Assembly: GCF_023715105.1 (NCBI RefSeq)
Contig: NZ_JAMBNO010000003.1
Span: 1-64,000 of the forward strand
DNA length: 64,000 bases
From: Hydrogenophaga intermedia
GTDB lineage: Bacteria; Pseudomonadota; Gammaproteobacteria; Burkholderiales; Burkholderiaceae_C
Reading direction: 5' to 3'
The position numbers and the translations under genes were made by a program. Positions 8,846 through 16,370 of this stretch are shown in pieces. Under the pieces are notes generated by a model. It saw only the letters and a list, made by a program, of their open reading frames with translations. It was not told the DNA's origin and did not search any database. Each line of letters starts with the position of its first letter. Position 1 is the first letter of the stretch.

Positions 8846-8921
8846 TGGCGCGGCTGGCGGGGATCGAACCCACGACCCTCGGCTTCGGAGGCCGATACTC
8901 TATCCACTGAGCTACAGCCGC
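8846..8921 (-). tRNA. tRNA-Arg (anticodon CCG)
   Basis: A full cloverleaf can be drawn on the minus strand: acceptor stem GCGGCTG/CAGCCGC, D stem GCTC/GAGT, anticodon stem TCGGC/GCCGA with loop CTCCGAA (anticodon CCG), T stem GTGGG/CCCGC with loop TTCGATC. The CCA end is encoded at 8846-8848. Arginine tRNA genes are common integration sites for genomic islands, and the 5' half is duplicated 94 bases to the right. Confidence 0.95.
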
Positions 8922-8976
8922 GTGGCTGGAAAAGACCAATACTCGTTCTACTGCGCGGTTCCCGAATGACGACAGC

Positions 8977-9015
8977 CTTCGGAGGCCGATACTCTATCCA
9001 CTGAGCTACAGCCGC
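8977..9015 (-). repeat. Orphan copy of the 5' half of tRNA-Arg (attachment-site scar)
   Basis: These 39 bases are identical to 8883-8921, that is nucleotides 1-39 of the tRNA including the whole anticodon loop. The 3' half of a tRNA does not follow, so no tRNA is made from it. Duplication that stops just past the anticodon loop is what a site-specific integrase crossing over there would leave. Only 55 bases separate the copies, so any element between them has been lost or this is a tandem junction. Confidence 0.75.
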
Positions 9016-9082
9016 AGTAGTCAGCATTGTACCGCCTGTCCCGGGGGGCGGAAGGCGGGCGTTGTGACGCGCCAGAAAGAAA

Positions 9083-9106
9083 AAGTCCCGCGTTTCCGCG
9101 GGACTT
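9083..9106 (-). terminator. Rho-independent terminator of the 9110-10059 operon
   Basis: A perfect 10-bp stem (AAGTCCCGCG / CGCGGGACTT) with a 4-base loop lies four bases past the stop codon at 9110. On the minus strand it is followed by a T-rich stretch (TTTTTCTTTC), so it terminates leftward transcription. Confidence 0.85.
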
Positions 9107-9109
9107 CAA

Positions 9110-9406
9110 TCAGTGAATGGCCTTCGTTCCGTCCCCAGCAGCTGGCCCGGGGCATAGCGGAAAGGCAAGGAAGAAGGCATCAAGGAACGTCAGGACGCCC
9201 TCCATTTGGCCTGCGCAAGGCGCTACATAGATGTCCTCCCAGTTGGCCAACTGGAACCACTCGATGACGTGGAGTAGTCGAGGAACGGCTTCTTCCACCG
9301 ATCCAGCTTCCACAATCACAAGCAGGTCCAGCGACTCCTTGTCGACCGCACAGAACAACCGCCTCGCAGCGGCGACTGTCTCCGGGCCTTGTGAGCTCTC
9401 CTTCAC
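9110..9406 (-). CDS. Hypothetical protein, translationally coupled
   Basis: 98 residues starting at a GTG whose last two bases lie in the TGA stop of the preceding gene (GTGA overlap, 9403-9406). The product is acidic with hydrophobic strands (SLDLLVIVEAG, GVLTFLDAFFLAF) but no clear signal or membrane span. No family is recognised. It is the last gene before a strong terminator. The longer open frame running upstream in the same phase is a shadow of the preceding gene. Confidence 0.6.
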   Translation of the reverse strand: MKESSQGPETVAAARRLFCAVDKESLDLLVIVEAGSVEEAVPRLLHVIEWFQLANWEDIYVAPCAGQMEGVLTFLDAFFLAFPLCPGPAAGDGTKAIH

Positions 9407-10059
9407 CGGCGCTGCCCCGTAGCGAATCCGAGGTTCGACAGCAGCACCCGGTGCGGTGGAACCGCGGCGACGGTCACGTACTTCACTGCCACGTCGGCTC
9501 GTGTGGATGGAACCTGCGCCGCGTTCATCATGGCACGCACGATATTCGGATACTCCTGGGCCACGCGTCCTTCGTGCTCCGGTGGCAGCTGGCCGCACAG
9601 CGCCTGCAGGGGCAGGACCTCGTGCGGCCGCAGCTGACTCCACCAGAGCACGGCTTCCGAAGTGTCGTCCCCGCCGAGGCTGTAGGCAAGGCGGCACCTC
9701 GTGAGGTCCTTCACGAATGCAATCGCCCCTTCGTCATACAGCGGCACCAGGAAGCGGTGTTGGAACGCGCCAAGTTGGTTCGTGAACACCGCGTAGTTCG
9801 CCCCTTCCGGAGAGCTGAACGCGCTGATGCGCTCCATGGCCCTGTCCAGAAGCTTCGAGGACCGCAGCAGCTCGAATAGGTCTCGAGTGACATCCCCGCA
9901 GAGAGTCCATGGAGCGCCGATGGCGCGGCGCTCCGCCTCTGCGCGGTCTCGTATCGCATCGCCGACTTCCTCCGGTGACATGAGCCGGCCGTAGTAGACG
10001 CCCGGCGCCACCCGGGTGCTGTTGACTCGCGCAGCTCCGATGTTGGTCTCTTCCTTCAT
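9403..10059 (-). CDS. Hypothetical protein
   Basis: 218 residues from the ATG at 10059, with AGGA eleven bases upstream. It contains a conserved-looking N-terminus (RVAPGVYYGRLMSPEEVGDAI) and a mixed alpha/beta body; no catalytic motif or membrane segment is recognised. It is the first gene of a two-gene operon transcribed away from the serine recombinase, and the two share the 10060-10290 interval. The role may be linked to the integrated element, but nothing in the sequence shows it. Confidence 0.6.
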   Translation of the reverse strand: MKEETNIGAARVNSTRVAPGVYYGRLMSPEEVGDAIRDRAEAERRAIGAPWTLCGDVTRDLFELLRSSKLLDRAMERISAFSSPEGANYAVFTNQLGAFQHRFLVPLYDEGAIAFVKDLTRCRLAYSLGGDDTSEAVLWWSQLRPHEVLPLQALCGQLPPEHEGRVAQEYPNIVRAMMNAAQVPSTRADVAVKYVTVAAVPPHRVLLSNLGFATGQRR

Positions 10060-10200
10060 CTCAATGTGTCCTATCAGTTGCAGTGCCAAAGCGGCACGAC
10101 TCGTATAGGCACCGTGATCCAGGTGGGAGGATGGGCGCACGCCAGGATCCGAATTGCTCGTTGCTATACGAGGTGCCAAGGCAAGAAATCAAGAGGAAAC

Positions 10201-10407
10201 ATGAACAGTGAATTGAGTGAGCTCCTGGAGCTCCTTGTGGACATCGCGGCTGCGGCAATCAACGACAACGCAAACATGGGAGACAAGAAGACATGCGCAC
10301 AGCAGCCATATACGCGCGCTATTCAACAGAGGACCAACGACCTACGTCCATCGAAGACCAGGTTCGCCAATGCCGCGAACTCGCGGCCGCGAAAGGCTTC
10401 GCGGTAG
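10201..10407 (+). CDS. Possible small leader ORF ahead of the recombinase
   Basis: 68 codons with AAGAGGAAAC directly before the ATG, a better ribosome site than that of the recombinase. The first 28 residues are acidic and leucine-rich (ELSELLELLVDIAAAAIND). It overlaps the first 115 bases of the recombinase in another frame, so it could couple or limit recombinase translation. It may also be chance. Confidence 0.4.
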   Translation: MNSELSELLELLVDIAAAAINDNANMGDKKTCAQQPYTRAIQQRTNDLRPSKTRFANAANSRPRKASR

Positions 10408-11948
10408 ACGACAGATGGGTGTTCGCGGACAGCGCCATCACGGGTGCATCCAAGGGAAGCAGCAAGCGCGCAGCCTTCCTGAATCTGTTGGACGCCGTCG
10501 AGGCGCACGAGGTCGATGTCATGTTCGTGGATGAGGTTTCGCGTGTCGCACGCAATCATCTGGACGGCGCGAAAATCATCGACTTGGTGGAGAGGACGGG
10601 CCTACGGGTGGTCACCGGAGACCACATCGACTCTGAGGACAAGAACTGGACCTTGATGTGGTCGTTCAAACTGATGTCCGCCGTTCAGCAGAACCAGAGT
10701 ACGGCGGCGGAAGTCGTTCGGGCCATGGTCGGTCAGCTTGAGCGAGGCTTCCAAATCGCCCAGGCCCCGTTCGGATATGTCGCCGAGCGCGTGAGTGGTG
10801 ACGATCCGCGGCAGCGCGGAACGCTCTGGAAAGTGGACGAGGCTACCGCTCCGGTGGTGGTGCAGATGTACTCCTGGCGCTATGAGGGCATGTCACTCCT
10901 GGCCATCGCCAAGAAGTTGAACGAGGCGGGCATGCCGTGCCCAGGGCATCGCCGTATGAAGAAGGGGCCTACCTACTGGCGCCCGGCAACGGTCGCGCGT
11001 GTGTTGGCGAACCCTGTGTACAAGGGAGTCTTCATGTGGCGGGGTTCTGCGTTCACGAAGGCAAAGGCCAGGAAACGTCGACAGGTCGTGGAGTCGAAGG
11101 CTTACGACAGGCCGAATCTGCGGCTGGTGACACCCGAGGTATGGGCCGCGTGCAATCCCTCGGCAGGCAAAGAGAAGGTCCGCGGTGGCGGGCGTCACGC
11201 CCTCTCCGGCGTTGTCCGGTGTGGCTATTGCAACGCCCGGCTCTCCATCGGGGGCAGCGGGACTACCGGCTACCACGCATCGTGTCCTCAGTGCGAGCAG
11301 GCCCACAGGGTCAACAACGCAACCCACTTCATCGGATACACGTCACTCACGGCTGTGAAGCTCGCACTGAGGTGGGGCTTGGAACAGGTGTTCACTGGAG
11401 AGCTGCTCGCGGAATTCCGGGACCGCCTGCGGTCACGGCTCACGGAAGGGCCCGCCAATGAGGAAGCGGCATTGCAGGCGCGTCTGAAGGAGCTCGACGC
11501 CGGCCTCGCGCGCATTCAGCGTCTGTTGCTGGACCCGCAGACACCGGAGGAGTGGCTGAGGAACAAGCTGGCAGAAATCAGCGCGGAAATGGATGAGAAG
11601 ACGCGCAAGTTGCAGGCCATCAAGGACCGGATGAACCAGGTCACGAAGGAGGTCGTGGAACTGCAGGCCGGCATCGAACCGCTGCCGCTACTGGACAAAC
11701 TGATGGATGGCGAGCCTGCTGCCTACAAGGTTCGCATGGTTCTTCAGCGTCTCGTCGCGCGCTTTCAATTGGTGGCGCGAAAGTGCAAGGGGCATAGCGT
11801 CTTCGAGCTCGAGTTTCAGCCGGGCGTATTCGTGGCGGAGCAGAGCGATTCGGTTGTCATCGACACGACTCGCGTCGCCTTCAGGATTGACGTAGTGACC
11901 ACCGCCAGGCGCCCAGTCACCTGGGACGTCAAGGGAGTGCGAATCTAA
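10293..11948 (+). CDS. Large serine recombinase (integrase/transposase)
   Basis: 551 residues. The resolvase catalytic domain (1-150) has the nucleophile S11 in YARYSTEDQ and the DEVSR motif at 80-84. The recombinase domain spans about 155-290. The zinc ribbon has C310, C313, C331 and C334. A coiled coil occupies about 400-470, followed by a basic C-terminus. Large serine recombinases integrate and excise phages and mobile elements at short att sites without needing topology. The gene is complete and ends at a strong terminator, so it may still be active. It is the best candidate for mobilising the surrounding accessory DNA, though its att sites are not obvious. Confidence 0.95.
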   Translation: MRTAAIYARYSTEDQRPTSIEDQVRQCRELAAAKGFAVDDRWVFADSAITGASKGSSKRAAFLNLLDAVEAHEVDVMFVDEVSRVARNHLDGAKIIDLVERTGLRVVTGDHIDSEDKNWTLMWSFKLMSAVQQNQSTAAEVVRAMVGQLERGFQIAQAPFGYVAERVSGDDPRQRGTLWKVDEATAPVVVQMYSWRYEGMSLLAIAKKLNEAGMPCPGHRRMKKGPTYWRPATVARVLANPVYKGVFMWRGSAFTKAKARKRRQVVESKAYDRPNLRLVTPEVWAACNPSAGKEKVRGGGRHALSGVVRCGYCNARLSIGGSGTTGYHASCPQCEQAHRVNNATHFIGYTSLTAVKLALRWGLEQVFTGELLAEFRDRLRSRLTEGPANEEAALQARLKELDAGLARIQRLLLDPQTPEEWLRNKLAEISAEMDEKTRKLQAIKDRMNQVTKEVVELQAGIEPLPLLDKLMDGEPAAYKVRMVLQRLVARFQLVARKCKGHSVFELEFQPGVFVAEQSDSVVIDTTRVAFRIDVVTTARRPVTWDVKGVRI

Positions 11949-11967
11949 ACCCCGCTTGATGATTCAG

Positions 11968-11995
11968 GGGGCCATCGGAAGATGGCCCCTTTTTT
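11968..11995 (+). terminator. Rho-independent terminator after the recombinase
   Basis: A perfect 9-bp stem GGGGCCATC / GATGGCCCC with the tetraloop GGAA is followed by six T residues, nineteen bases after the recombinase stop codon. Confidence 0.95.
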
Positions 11996-12087
11996 CTCTT
12001 GAGCGTCCCTTACCGATCCAGCATGGATGATCACCACGGGGCATTCGTCTCCTTATGGTCCCCGAAGGAAACAAAAATCCTGTCGGA

Positions 12088-12120
12088 CGAGTCTCGGGAT
12101 CGAGTCTCGGGATCGAGTCT
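12088..12120. repeat. 13-bp tandem repeat, about 2.5 copies
   Basis: The unit CGAGTCTCGGGAT is repeated twice and then partly a third time without interruption. It lies in the non-coding stretch after the recombinase terminator. No function is evident. Confidence 0.8.
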
Positions 12121-12163
12121 ACCTCTCCGCACCCTTGCTGCAGCCGACTGAAGTAGGTTCACT

Positions 12164-12511
12164 TCATTGCATGGAGGAGTCCATCCGGTCCATCATCATC
12201 TGCATCATGGACTCCATCATCTGCATGCGCATCTCCATCATCTGCTGCACCTCCGGGCTTCCCGGCGGATGTCGGGTTGCCAGCCGAACCAGCCCTGGAA
12301 CGCACCCAGGTTGTCCAGCGCCTTGTAGACCATCGACAGGCCGGTGACGGCGTCGATCAGGTAGCTGCTGACGGCGACGCCCGTCCACACACCTAGGAGC
12401 ATGGTGGTGGAGTGGCCGATGGCGAACAGGCTGACGTACACAGCGACGTGCTGCAGAGCGATACTGGAACAAGACGACGCTGACGCTAGGAGCTGGTTCG
12501 CGCGTCAACAC
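12164..12511 (-). pseudogene. HupE/UreJ-like membrane protein fragment fused to a Met-rich tail
   Basis: In one minus-strand frame the region reads ALQHVAVYVSLFAIGHS then TTMLLGVWTG and YKALDNLGAFQGWFG, a recognisable stretch of HupE/UreJ-type membrane proteins with the usual GHS motif. The preceding VLFQ lies in another frame, so a frameshift separates them, and both ends of the family are missing. The overlapping open frame ends in a methionine-rich tail (EVQQMMEMRMQMMESMMQMM) that belongs to some other protein, perhaps metal related. It is a deletion relic, not a working gene. Confidence 0.6.
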
Positions 12512-12639
12512 ACTTGGCCCTCACGGCCATAGCGCGAGCAGCTCCAGAGCCTGGCAAGACCCTTGACCGCGCTGTTTCCGGCATGGCCCCTGGGGCGCGG
12601 CGCAGTCCTTGGTTCCTGATCGCCGGCTCGCGGAGTCCT

Positions 12640-12970
12640 TGGAAGTTGTCTTCATTTCTACCGGCGTTGTCGCCCCCGTCTAGATGGGCGACAGGACCCA
12701 GCTTCTCGCGATGGAGTTAGCCGCCAAGTTTCGACGGCCGATCCCAACATCCTCGGCATCCTGATTGCCACGCTTGCCGACCACGCGCTTGCCGTCGCTG
12801 GGGGCTGGGCGGCACAGGCTCTTGGTCCGGACATTCTCCTCTGTCTGACAGGGGCGTCCTTCCTGGTCGTGGCAACCTGGATGTTGGTGCCCGACACGAT
12901 CGATTCCTAGCCGAAATGGGTGACAAGACCCAGATCGCCATGGTCGCCCTGTGTCGGCACTTCTTCTGAG
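12640..12970 (+). pseudogene. UPF0016 (GDT1-like) cation transporter, decayed
   Basis: Three plus-strand pieces in successive frames match the UPF0016 membrane family: FISTGVVA then a TAG at 12681-12683 where the conserved Glu should be, MGDRTQLLAMELAAKFRRP, then LGILIATLADHALAVAGG and a hydrophobic span, and finally FLAEMGDKTQIAMVAL. The two E-x-G-D-[KR]-T-Q motifs are the family signature. At least one nonsense change and two frameshifts make it non-functional. Family members move Mn2+ or Ca2+. Confidence 0.75.
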
Positions 12971-13252
12971 CGGGCGCGCTGGCGCCGGCCGGGTCCCTTG
13001 GGTCAATGTGTCAGGTAGATCCGGAGGCCGGTGCGGAGCAGATCCTGCCACTTTGCCCTGAAGCTGGATGGGGGGGCAGGGGACGTCCCCATAGGAGCAG
13101 AAGACGCAGCAGTCGCCAGTTCTTGGCCGCAGCACCATGTGGCAATGCTCGCACTCGTAGAACCACCCGCACGCGTCCGTAGGCATGGTCTCGGACTTCG
13201 CGTGCCCGCACGCCGGGCAAGTTAGCGTCGAGGTCAGGATGAGGGTTGTCAT
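12680..13252 (-). CDS. GDCCVxC-domain protein with an abnormal C-terminal extension
   Basis: Residues 1-65 are a clear GDCCVxC-domain protein: a CPAC pair at 12-15, CEHC at 34-37, GDCCVFC at 46-52 and a PCPPIQ end. Such proteins are normally about 70 residues, may contain selenocysteine in relatives (here the codons are Cys), and are found near mercury and metal resistance genes. After PPIQ the frame runs on for some 125 residues of Arg/Pro-rich sequence lying antisense to the broken UPF0016 gene, so the natural stop has been lost. The start is the ATG at 13252; a TTG four codons earlier also exists. The core may still fold, but its function is unknown. Confidence 0.65.
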   Translation of the reverse strand: MTTLILTSTLTCPACGHAKSETMPTDACGWFYECEHCHMVLRPRTGDCCVFCSYGDVPCPPIQLQGKVAGSAPHRPPDLPDTLTQGTRPAPARPLRRSADTGRPWRSGSCHPFRLGIDRVGHQHPGCHDQEGRPCQTEENVRTKSLCRPAPSDGKRVVGKRGNQDAEDVGIGRRNLAANSIARSWVLSPI

Positions 13253-13379
13253 GGGTGAATCCAATTGTGCCGGTGCAGCCCGCCCGTTCTGACCGACGGG
13301 ACGGCTGAAGCCGTCGGCATCACATCTGCGACTCGCGGTGCCTATAAGAACTCCCCATAACCAATACTAGGAGTTTCCT

Positions 13380-13598
13380 GTGACTGCTCCTTCCGGTGAA
13401 GCCGAACCTACTCTCCCACTCCCGCCCGAAAACGAATCCGGCTGTCGGCCGGAGATAGCTGTGCACGGTGGCCTCACCGGCAAACTGCCCGCGCGAGCGG
13501 ATGCCGGGAGGGAACACTGTGGCCTGCACGAGCGTCTGAACTGCTACACGTGCGCTGCCGTCGATGAGGCGGAAAGGAAGCGGAGGAACTGCCAATGA
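13380..13598 (+). CDS. Small Cys-containing hypothetical protein
   Basis: 72 residues from a GTG with AGGAG eight bases before it. It is Pro- and Glu-rich at the N-terminus and carries four Cys (ESGC, EHCG, LNCYTC) towards the C-terminus, perhaps a small metal-binding fold. Its stop overlaps the next start as ATGA, so it is coupled to the serine-recombinase-like gene. No family is recognised. Confidence 0.6.
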   Translation: MTAPSGEAEPTLPLPPENESGCRPEIAVHGGLTGKLPARADAGREHCGLHERLNCYTCAAVDEAERKRRNCQ

Positions 13599-14026
13599 AG
13601 AACGCCGCGGTGTATGCCCGAACGGCGCAGGCCTGCCCCGCCGCCATTCAGCAGCAGTTCGAAAGGTGCTCGCTTGCCGCCCAGCACCTCGGACTGGAGC
13701 CAGATGCCAGGAACCGGTTTCAGGATGATGGGGTGGGTGGAAGATGTTTGCCCGTGGGGAGGCCAGGCTACCGCAGCCTGGAAGATTTGCTTGCTGCGGG
13801 GATGTGCGACGTTGTCCTCGTGGACAACGCGTCCCGCCTCTCACGATCCAGCACACATCTCGGTGCTCTGCTGGAGACGTTCAGACGGCGTGGGATTCGG
13901 GTCTTTGAAGCGGAGACGGGAAGCGAGTTGTCCTTGTTGACGTACTGGGGAAAGACGCCTGCACTCGGCGCCTGCGCGATTCCGCCCAAGGACGCCGATA
14001 GCCGCAGGCGAAGTCCCCACCGGTAA
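13595..14026 (+). CDS. Serine-recombinase catalytic-domain protein lacking the active-site Ser
   Basis: 143 residues corresponding to the resolvase domain only. The N-terminus (AAVYART) aligns with AAIYARYS of the large recombinase at 10293, but the nucleophile position holds Ala11. The motif DNASR at 77-81 keeps the second conserved block (DxxSR). There is no recombinase domain, zinc ribbon or DNA-binding tail. A GGAGGAACTGCCA leader precedes the ATG, so it is well translated. It could be a decayed recombinase, or a catalytically inactive partner that modulates the active enzyme; the intact frame and coupling to the 72-residue gene favour a retained role. Confidence 0.7.
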   Translation: MKNAAVYARTAQACPAAIQQQFERCSLAAQHLGLEPDARNRFQDDGVGGRCLPVGRPGYRSLEDLLAAGMCDVVLVDNASRLSRSSTHLGALLETFRRRGIRVFEAETGSELSLLTYWGKTPALGACAIPPKDADSRRRSPHR

Positions 14027-14065
14027 GCCGGAGGCCGCTGCACGGCCTCCGGAACGCGCTCGCTG

Positions 14066-14731
14066 CTAGTGGATGGTGGCTCCCTCGGTGGCCGCGGCGT
14101 CGGCATCAGCGAGGACCGCACGCTCGACAGCTCGCACCGCGTCCCCGATGAGGGCGTCTATCTCCCCCATGTCGCAGCCGCGAAACCTAGGGTCCTGCAA
14201 CCACGCGTTGAGCCTGGCCGTGACAAAGGCCGGTACGGGACCGTCGGGGTCCCAATCACTGTCATTCAGGCACTGCAGCATGTCCTGCGCCACCGCAGCA
14301 CAAACAGCGAGGTGATGGAAGTCCCACGGCGGCATCCCTTTTTCGCACTCGAGGAAGGTTGCCATGTGGTTGTCCAGGTTCTGGAAGAGTCTGGAGAGGA
14401 ACGCACAGGTCAGTGCCAGTTTAGCAGCGTTGGCGGAACGAGAAGGTTCCCCGGCAACTTGCGACGTCAACACGGCGAGCACGTTCAGATGGACGAGCGC
14501 GCTGTAAGTCGTGGCCGTGAGCATCGGGCGGATGGCTATCACCCCTTCGCCATCCTGCTGGCGGCGCGCATCGGCAAAATCGAGCTCTGCCGCATACGTC
14601 TCGGAGAGCTCCTCTGGTGCGTCATCAACACAGTGGAAGGTGCGCGACACCACGTCCATGTAGACCCAGAGCTCCTGGACTTTGGGCAGGGGCAGCCACG
14701 CTCCTTCTGGATGTGCGGCTTCGTCGTCCAT
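14066..14731 (-). CDS. Hypothetical protein
   Basis: 221 residues from the ATG at 14731 (GAGGG upstream); an earlier in-frame ATG lies within a probable small upstream gene. It is largely helical and acidic, with a hydrophobic middle (YSALVHLNVLAVLTSQVAG) and a Cys/His-containing segment (CAFLSRLFQNLDNHMATFLECEKG). There is no signal peptide and no known motif. It is one of five uncharacterised genes on this strand between 14 and 17 kb. Confidence 0.6.
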   Translation of the reverse strand: MDDEAAHPEGAWLPLPKVQELWVYMDVVSRTFHCVDDAPEELSETYAAELDFADARRQQDGEGVIAIRPMLTATTYSALVHLNVLAVLTSQVAGEPSRSANAAKLALTCAFLSRLFQNLDNHMATFLECEKGMPPWDFHHLAVCAAVAQDMLQCLNDSDWDPDGPVPAFVTARLNAWLQDPRFRGCDMGEIDALIGDAVRAVERAVLADADAAATEGATIH

Positions 14732-14861
14732 GTGCGATAACCCTCTCGACGAGGGCTTCCAGCCAGTAGAGCGTGCTGCGGCCCAGTGCATACGCCACCA
14801 GGTACTTCTTCGAAGCGGAAGACTCGGACGTGAGGTTCATGTTCATCTGAATCGAGTTCAT
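14625..14861 (-). CDS. Possible small ORF upstream of 14731
   Basis: 78 codons with AAGGTAAAG before the ATG. The first 45 residues look coding (SASKKYLVAYALGRSTLYWL), while the remainder overlaps the next gene in another frame and is Arg/Ser-rich. It may be a short protein, a leader peptide, or the 5' part of the next gene after a frameshift. Confidence 0.35.
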   Translation of the reverse strand: MNSIQMNMNLTSESSASKKYLVAYALGRSTLYWLEALVERVIAHGRRSRTSRRSVAAPAQSPGALGLHGRGVAHLPLC

Positions 14862-15004
14862 TCTTTACCTTGTGTTTTGCCACGATCGAACGCACTTCCT
14901 TCGCAGGAGGCGTGTCGATCCCGCCCCGCATCAACGCGTGGGCACGGCAGAAGTTGGATTGAGGCATCGGGTGCGCAAAATGCGCACCCGCAGCAGCAGG
15001 AGCG

Positions 15005-15478
15005 TCAGTCGCTCGTGCAGTCGAAAGGCATGCCGTAGGCGGCGAACACGTCAGGCAAGCAGGAGCCGGAGGGAATCCACCGGTACCAGGCTTCCTCTAG
15101 CAAGTCGCCGAGCGCGAATCGCTCGACACCATTCATCGACGCCAACTCTTCGAAGAAGGCGCGGAGTTCGGGATAGCGGGAATCCAGCGCAGGAAGCTCG
15201 CAGTCGCCGCAAAGCACCGATGCAATGCTCGTATCCGGAGTAACGAAGAACTCGTTCCTCATCCAGATACGCGTCATTGGCAACGTGCGGTACTTCAGCG
15301 CCATTTGCGCGCGGGCGCTCGCGAGCACGACTTCCGCACGGCCGACGGTGATGTCCGCCTTGAGCTGGTCGGGCAGTTGCCAGGACCGATAGGAAGCAGG
15401 AACGGGGGGACGGCAGGCGCCGGCCTCAAACAGTCGTTCGGTGAGGCGGAGGTACTCTCTTGGACATGGCACAAACAT
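15005..15478 (-). CDS. Hypothetical protein
   Basis: 157 residues from the ATG at 15478, which has AGAGGAG six bases upstream; the earlier open frame has no ribosome site. It is a mixed alpha/beta soluble protein containing a CGDC pair and several aromatic residues near the C-terminus (EEAWYRWIPSG). No family is recognised. Its neighbours are other orphans of the integrated region. Confidence 0.6.
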   Translation of the reverse strand: MFVPCPREYLRLTERLFEAGACRPPVPASYRSWQLPDQLKADITVGRAEVVLASARAQMALKYRTLPMTRIWMRNEFFVTPDTSIASVLCGDCELPALDSRYPELRAFFEELASMNGVERFALGDLLEEAWYRWIPSGSCLPDVFAAYGMPFDCTSD

Positions 15479-15816
15479 AGGGCTCCTCTTGAGGGATGGC
15501 CCACTTCCGGTTGAAATGGGCTTGATCAAATAAGGCAGCCCTGCCATGTTCCACGCTGCCTGCTGGCAGCTCTCGAGGTCTTTTCACTTGTTCCTCTTTC
15601 GGGATCGGGACATTCATGCTTTTTCGTTTTTGCGAATCGCAATCTTAGGCGGCGGCCATTCGCACGTCTAGCGAATCGCTACCGATTTGGTTGTTCTGCT
15701 TGACAAGCGGCCGGAGAACAAATTCTCTCGTTGCGTAGACGCAGCAACTTCCCCGTGGCTGGGAGGCAATGCAGTTGCAGCTGGGTGATCCACGCCGCAA
15801 CTGCTCAGGGATTCCG
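15479..15816. other. Gene-free stretch
   Basis: No gene is supported. The part at about 15,615-15,720 is AT-richer than its surroundings and contains two copies of GCGAATCGC about 40 bases apart, so it may hold the promoter of the leftward gene at 15478. Confidence 0.4.
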
Positions 15817-16047
15817 CTATGCACGTTTTCGATTGCGAGCCGAATCCACATGGTCATGCAGGGCCGCGACTTCCGGCGCGGTTAAATAGCGGACGTCGGA
15901 CATGGTCGCCATGGCGAGGACGGACGTGGCGGGCACCTCGCTTCCTTCGGGCCACGTGGCAAGCTTCAGTTCGTGCACCATGCCCATGGCGGCATCAACA
16001 CAGGCCCTCACCATGCTCACGTCGTACTCGCCGAACTGGACTCGCAT
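15817..16047 (-). CDS. Small hypothetical protein
   Basis: 76 residues, starting MRVQFGEYDVSMVRACVDAA, helical and Met-rich, ending in the basic tail DSARNRKRA. A GGAG lies thirteen bases before the ATG, which is rather far. It partly overlaps the end of the next upstream frame. Function unknown. Confidence 0.45.
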   Translation of the reverse strand: MRVQFGEYDVSMVRACVDAAMGMVHELKLATWPEGSEVPATSVLAMATMSDVRYLTAPEVAALHDHVDSARNRKRA

Positions 16048-16361
16048 TCCGGCGCGAGTTCTCCAGGAACGGTGTTGACGGCTTGCACGGCGCCGCGAAT
16101 GATGTCGGCCGTGTCAAGTCGCATGACCGACAGAGTCCCCGGTGACATGACGAAATGGCCCCTGCCCATGTCTGCCGGGTCCGCGCAAGCACCCTCCAGG
16201 CCATGAAGCATGTCCAAGGCCAGGCCGGCACACTCCTCACGACATGCATGATTTCGACGGGAATGGAGCCGTCGAACCGACCTCAGACCTGGAAGTAGAA
16301 CCGCGGTCCTGATTCTGATGTCCTGCTTAGCGTCCGGTGAGTTTGGAACGTGGCGACGCAA
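16017..16361 (-). pseudogene. Uncertain ORF, probably frameshifted
   Basis: The C-terminal 70 residues look coding (CAGLALDMLHGLEGACADPA then RGHFVMSPGTLSVMRLDTADI). The N-terminal part is Arg-rich and unlikely, and a more protein-like N-terminus (FDGSIPVEIMHVVRSV) lies just upstream in another frame. A frameshift near 16240 would join them. Treat it as a doubtful or broken gene. Confidence 0.35.
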
Positions 16362-16370
16362 AGGATGTTC

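Noticed and set aside
8977-9015. Second tRNA-Arg gene
   Set aside because: Only the first 39 nucleotides are present; the 3' half of the anticodon stem, the T arm and the acceptor 3' strand are missing.
12027-12347. Plus-strand Ile/Cys-rich frame
   Set aside because: It is the antisense of the Met-rich tail and the HupE-like fragment; its repetitive composition reflects the opposite strand.
13300-13315. Short hairpin GACGGC-TGAA-GCCGTC as a terminator
   Set aside because: Only six base pairs and no T-run on either side, so it is not distinguishable from chance in high-GC DNA.
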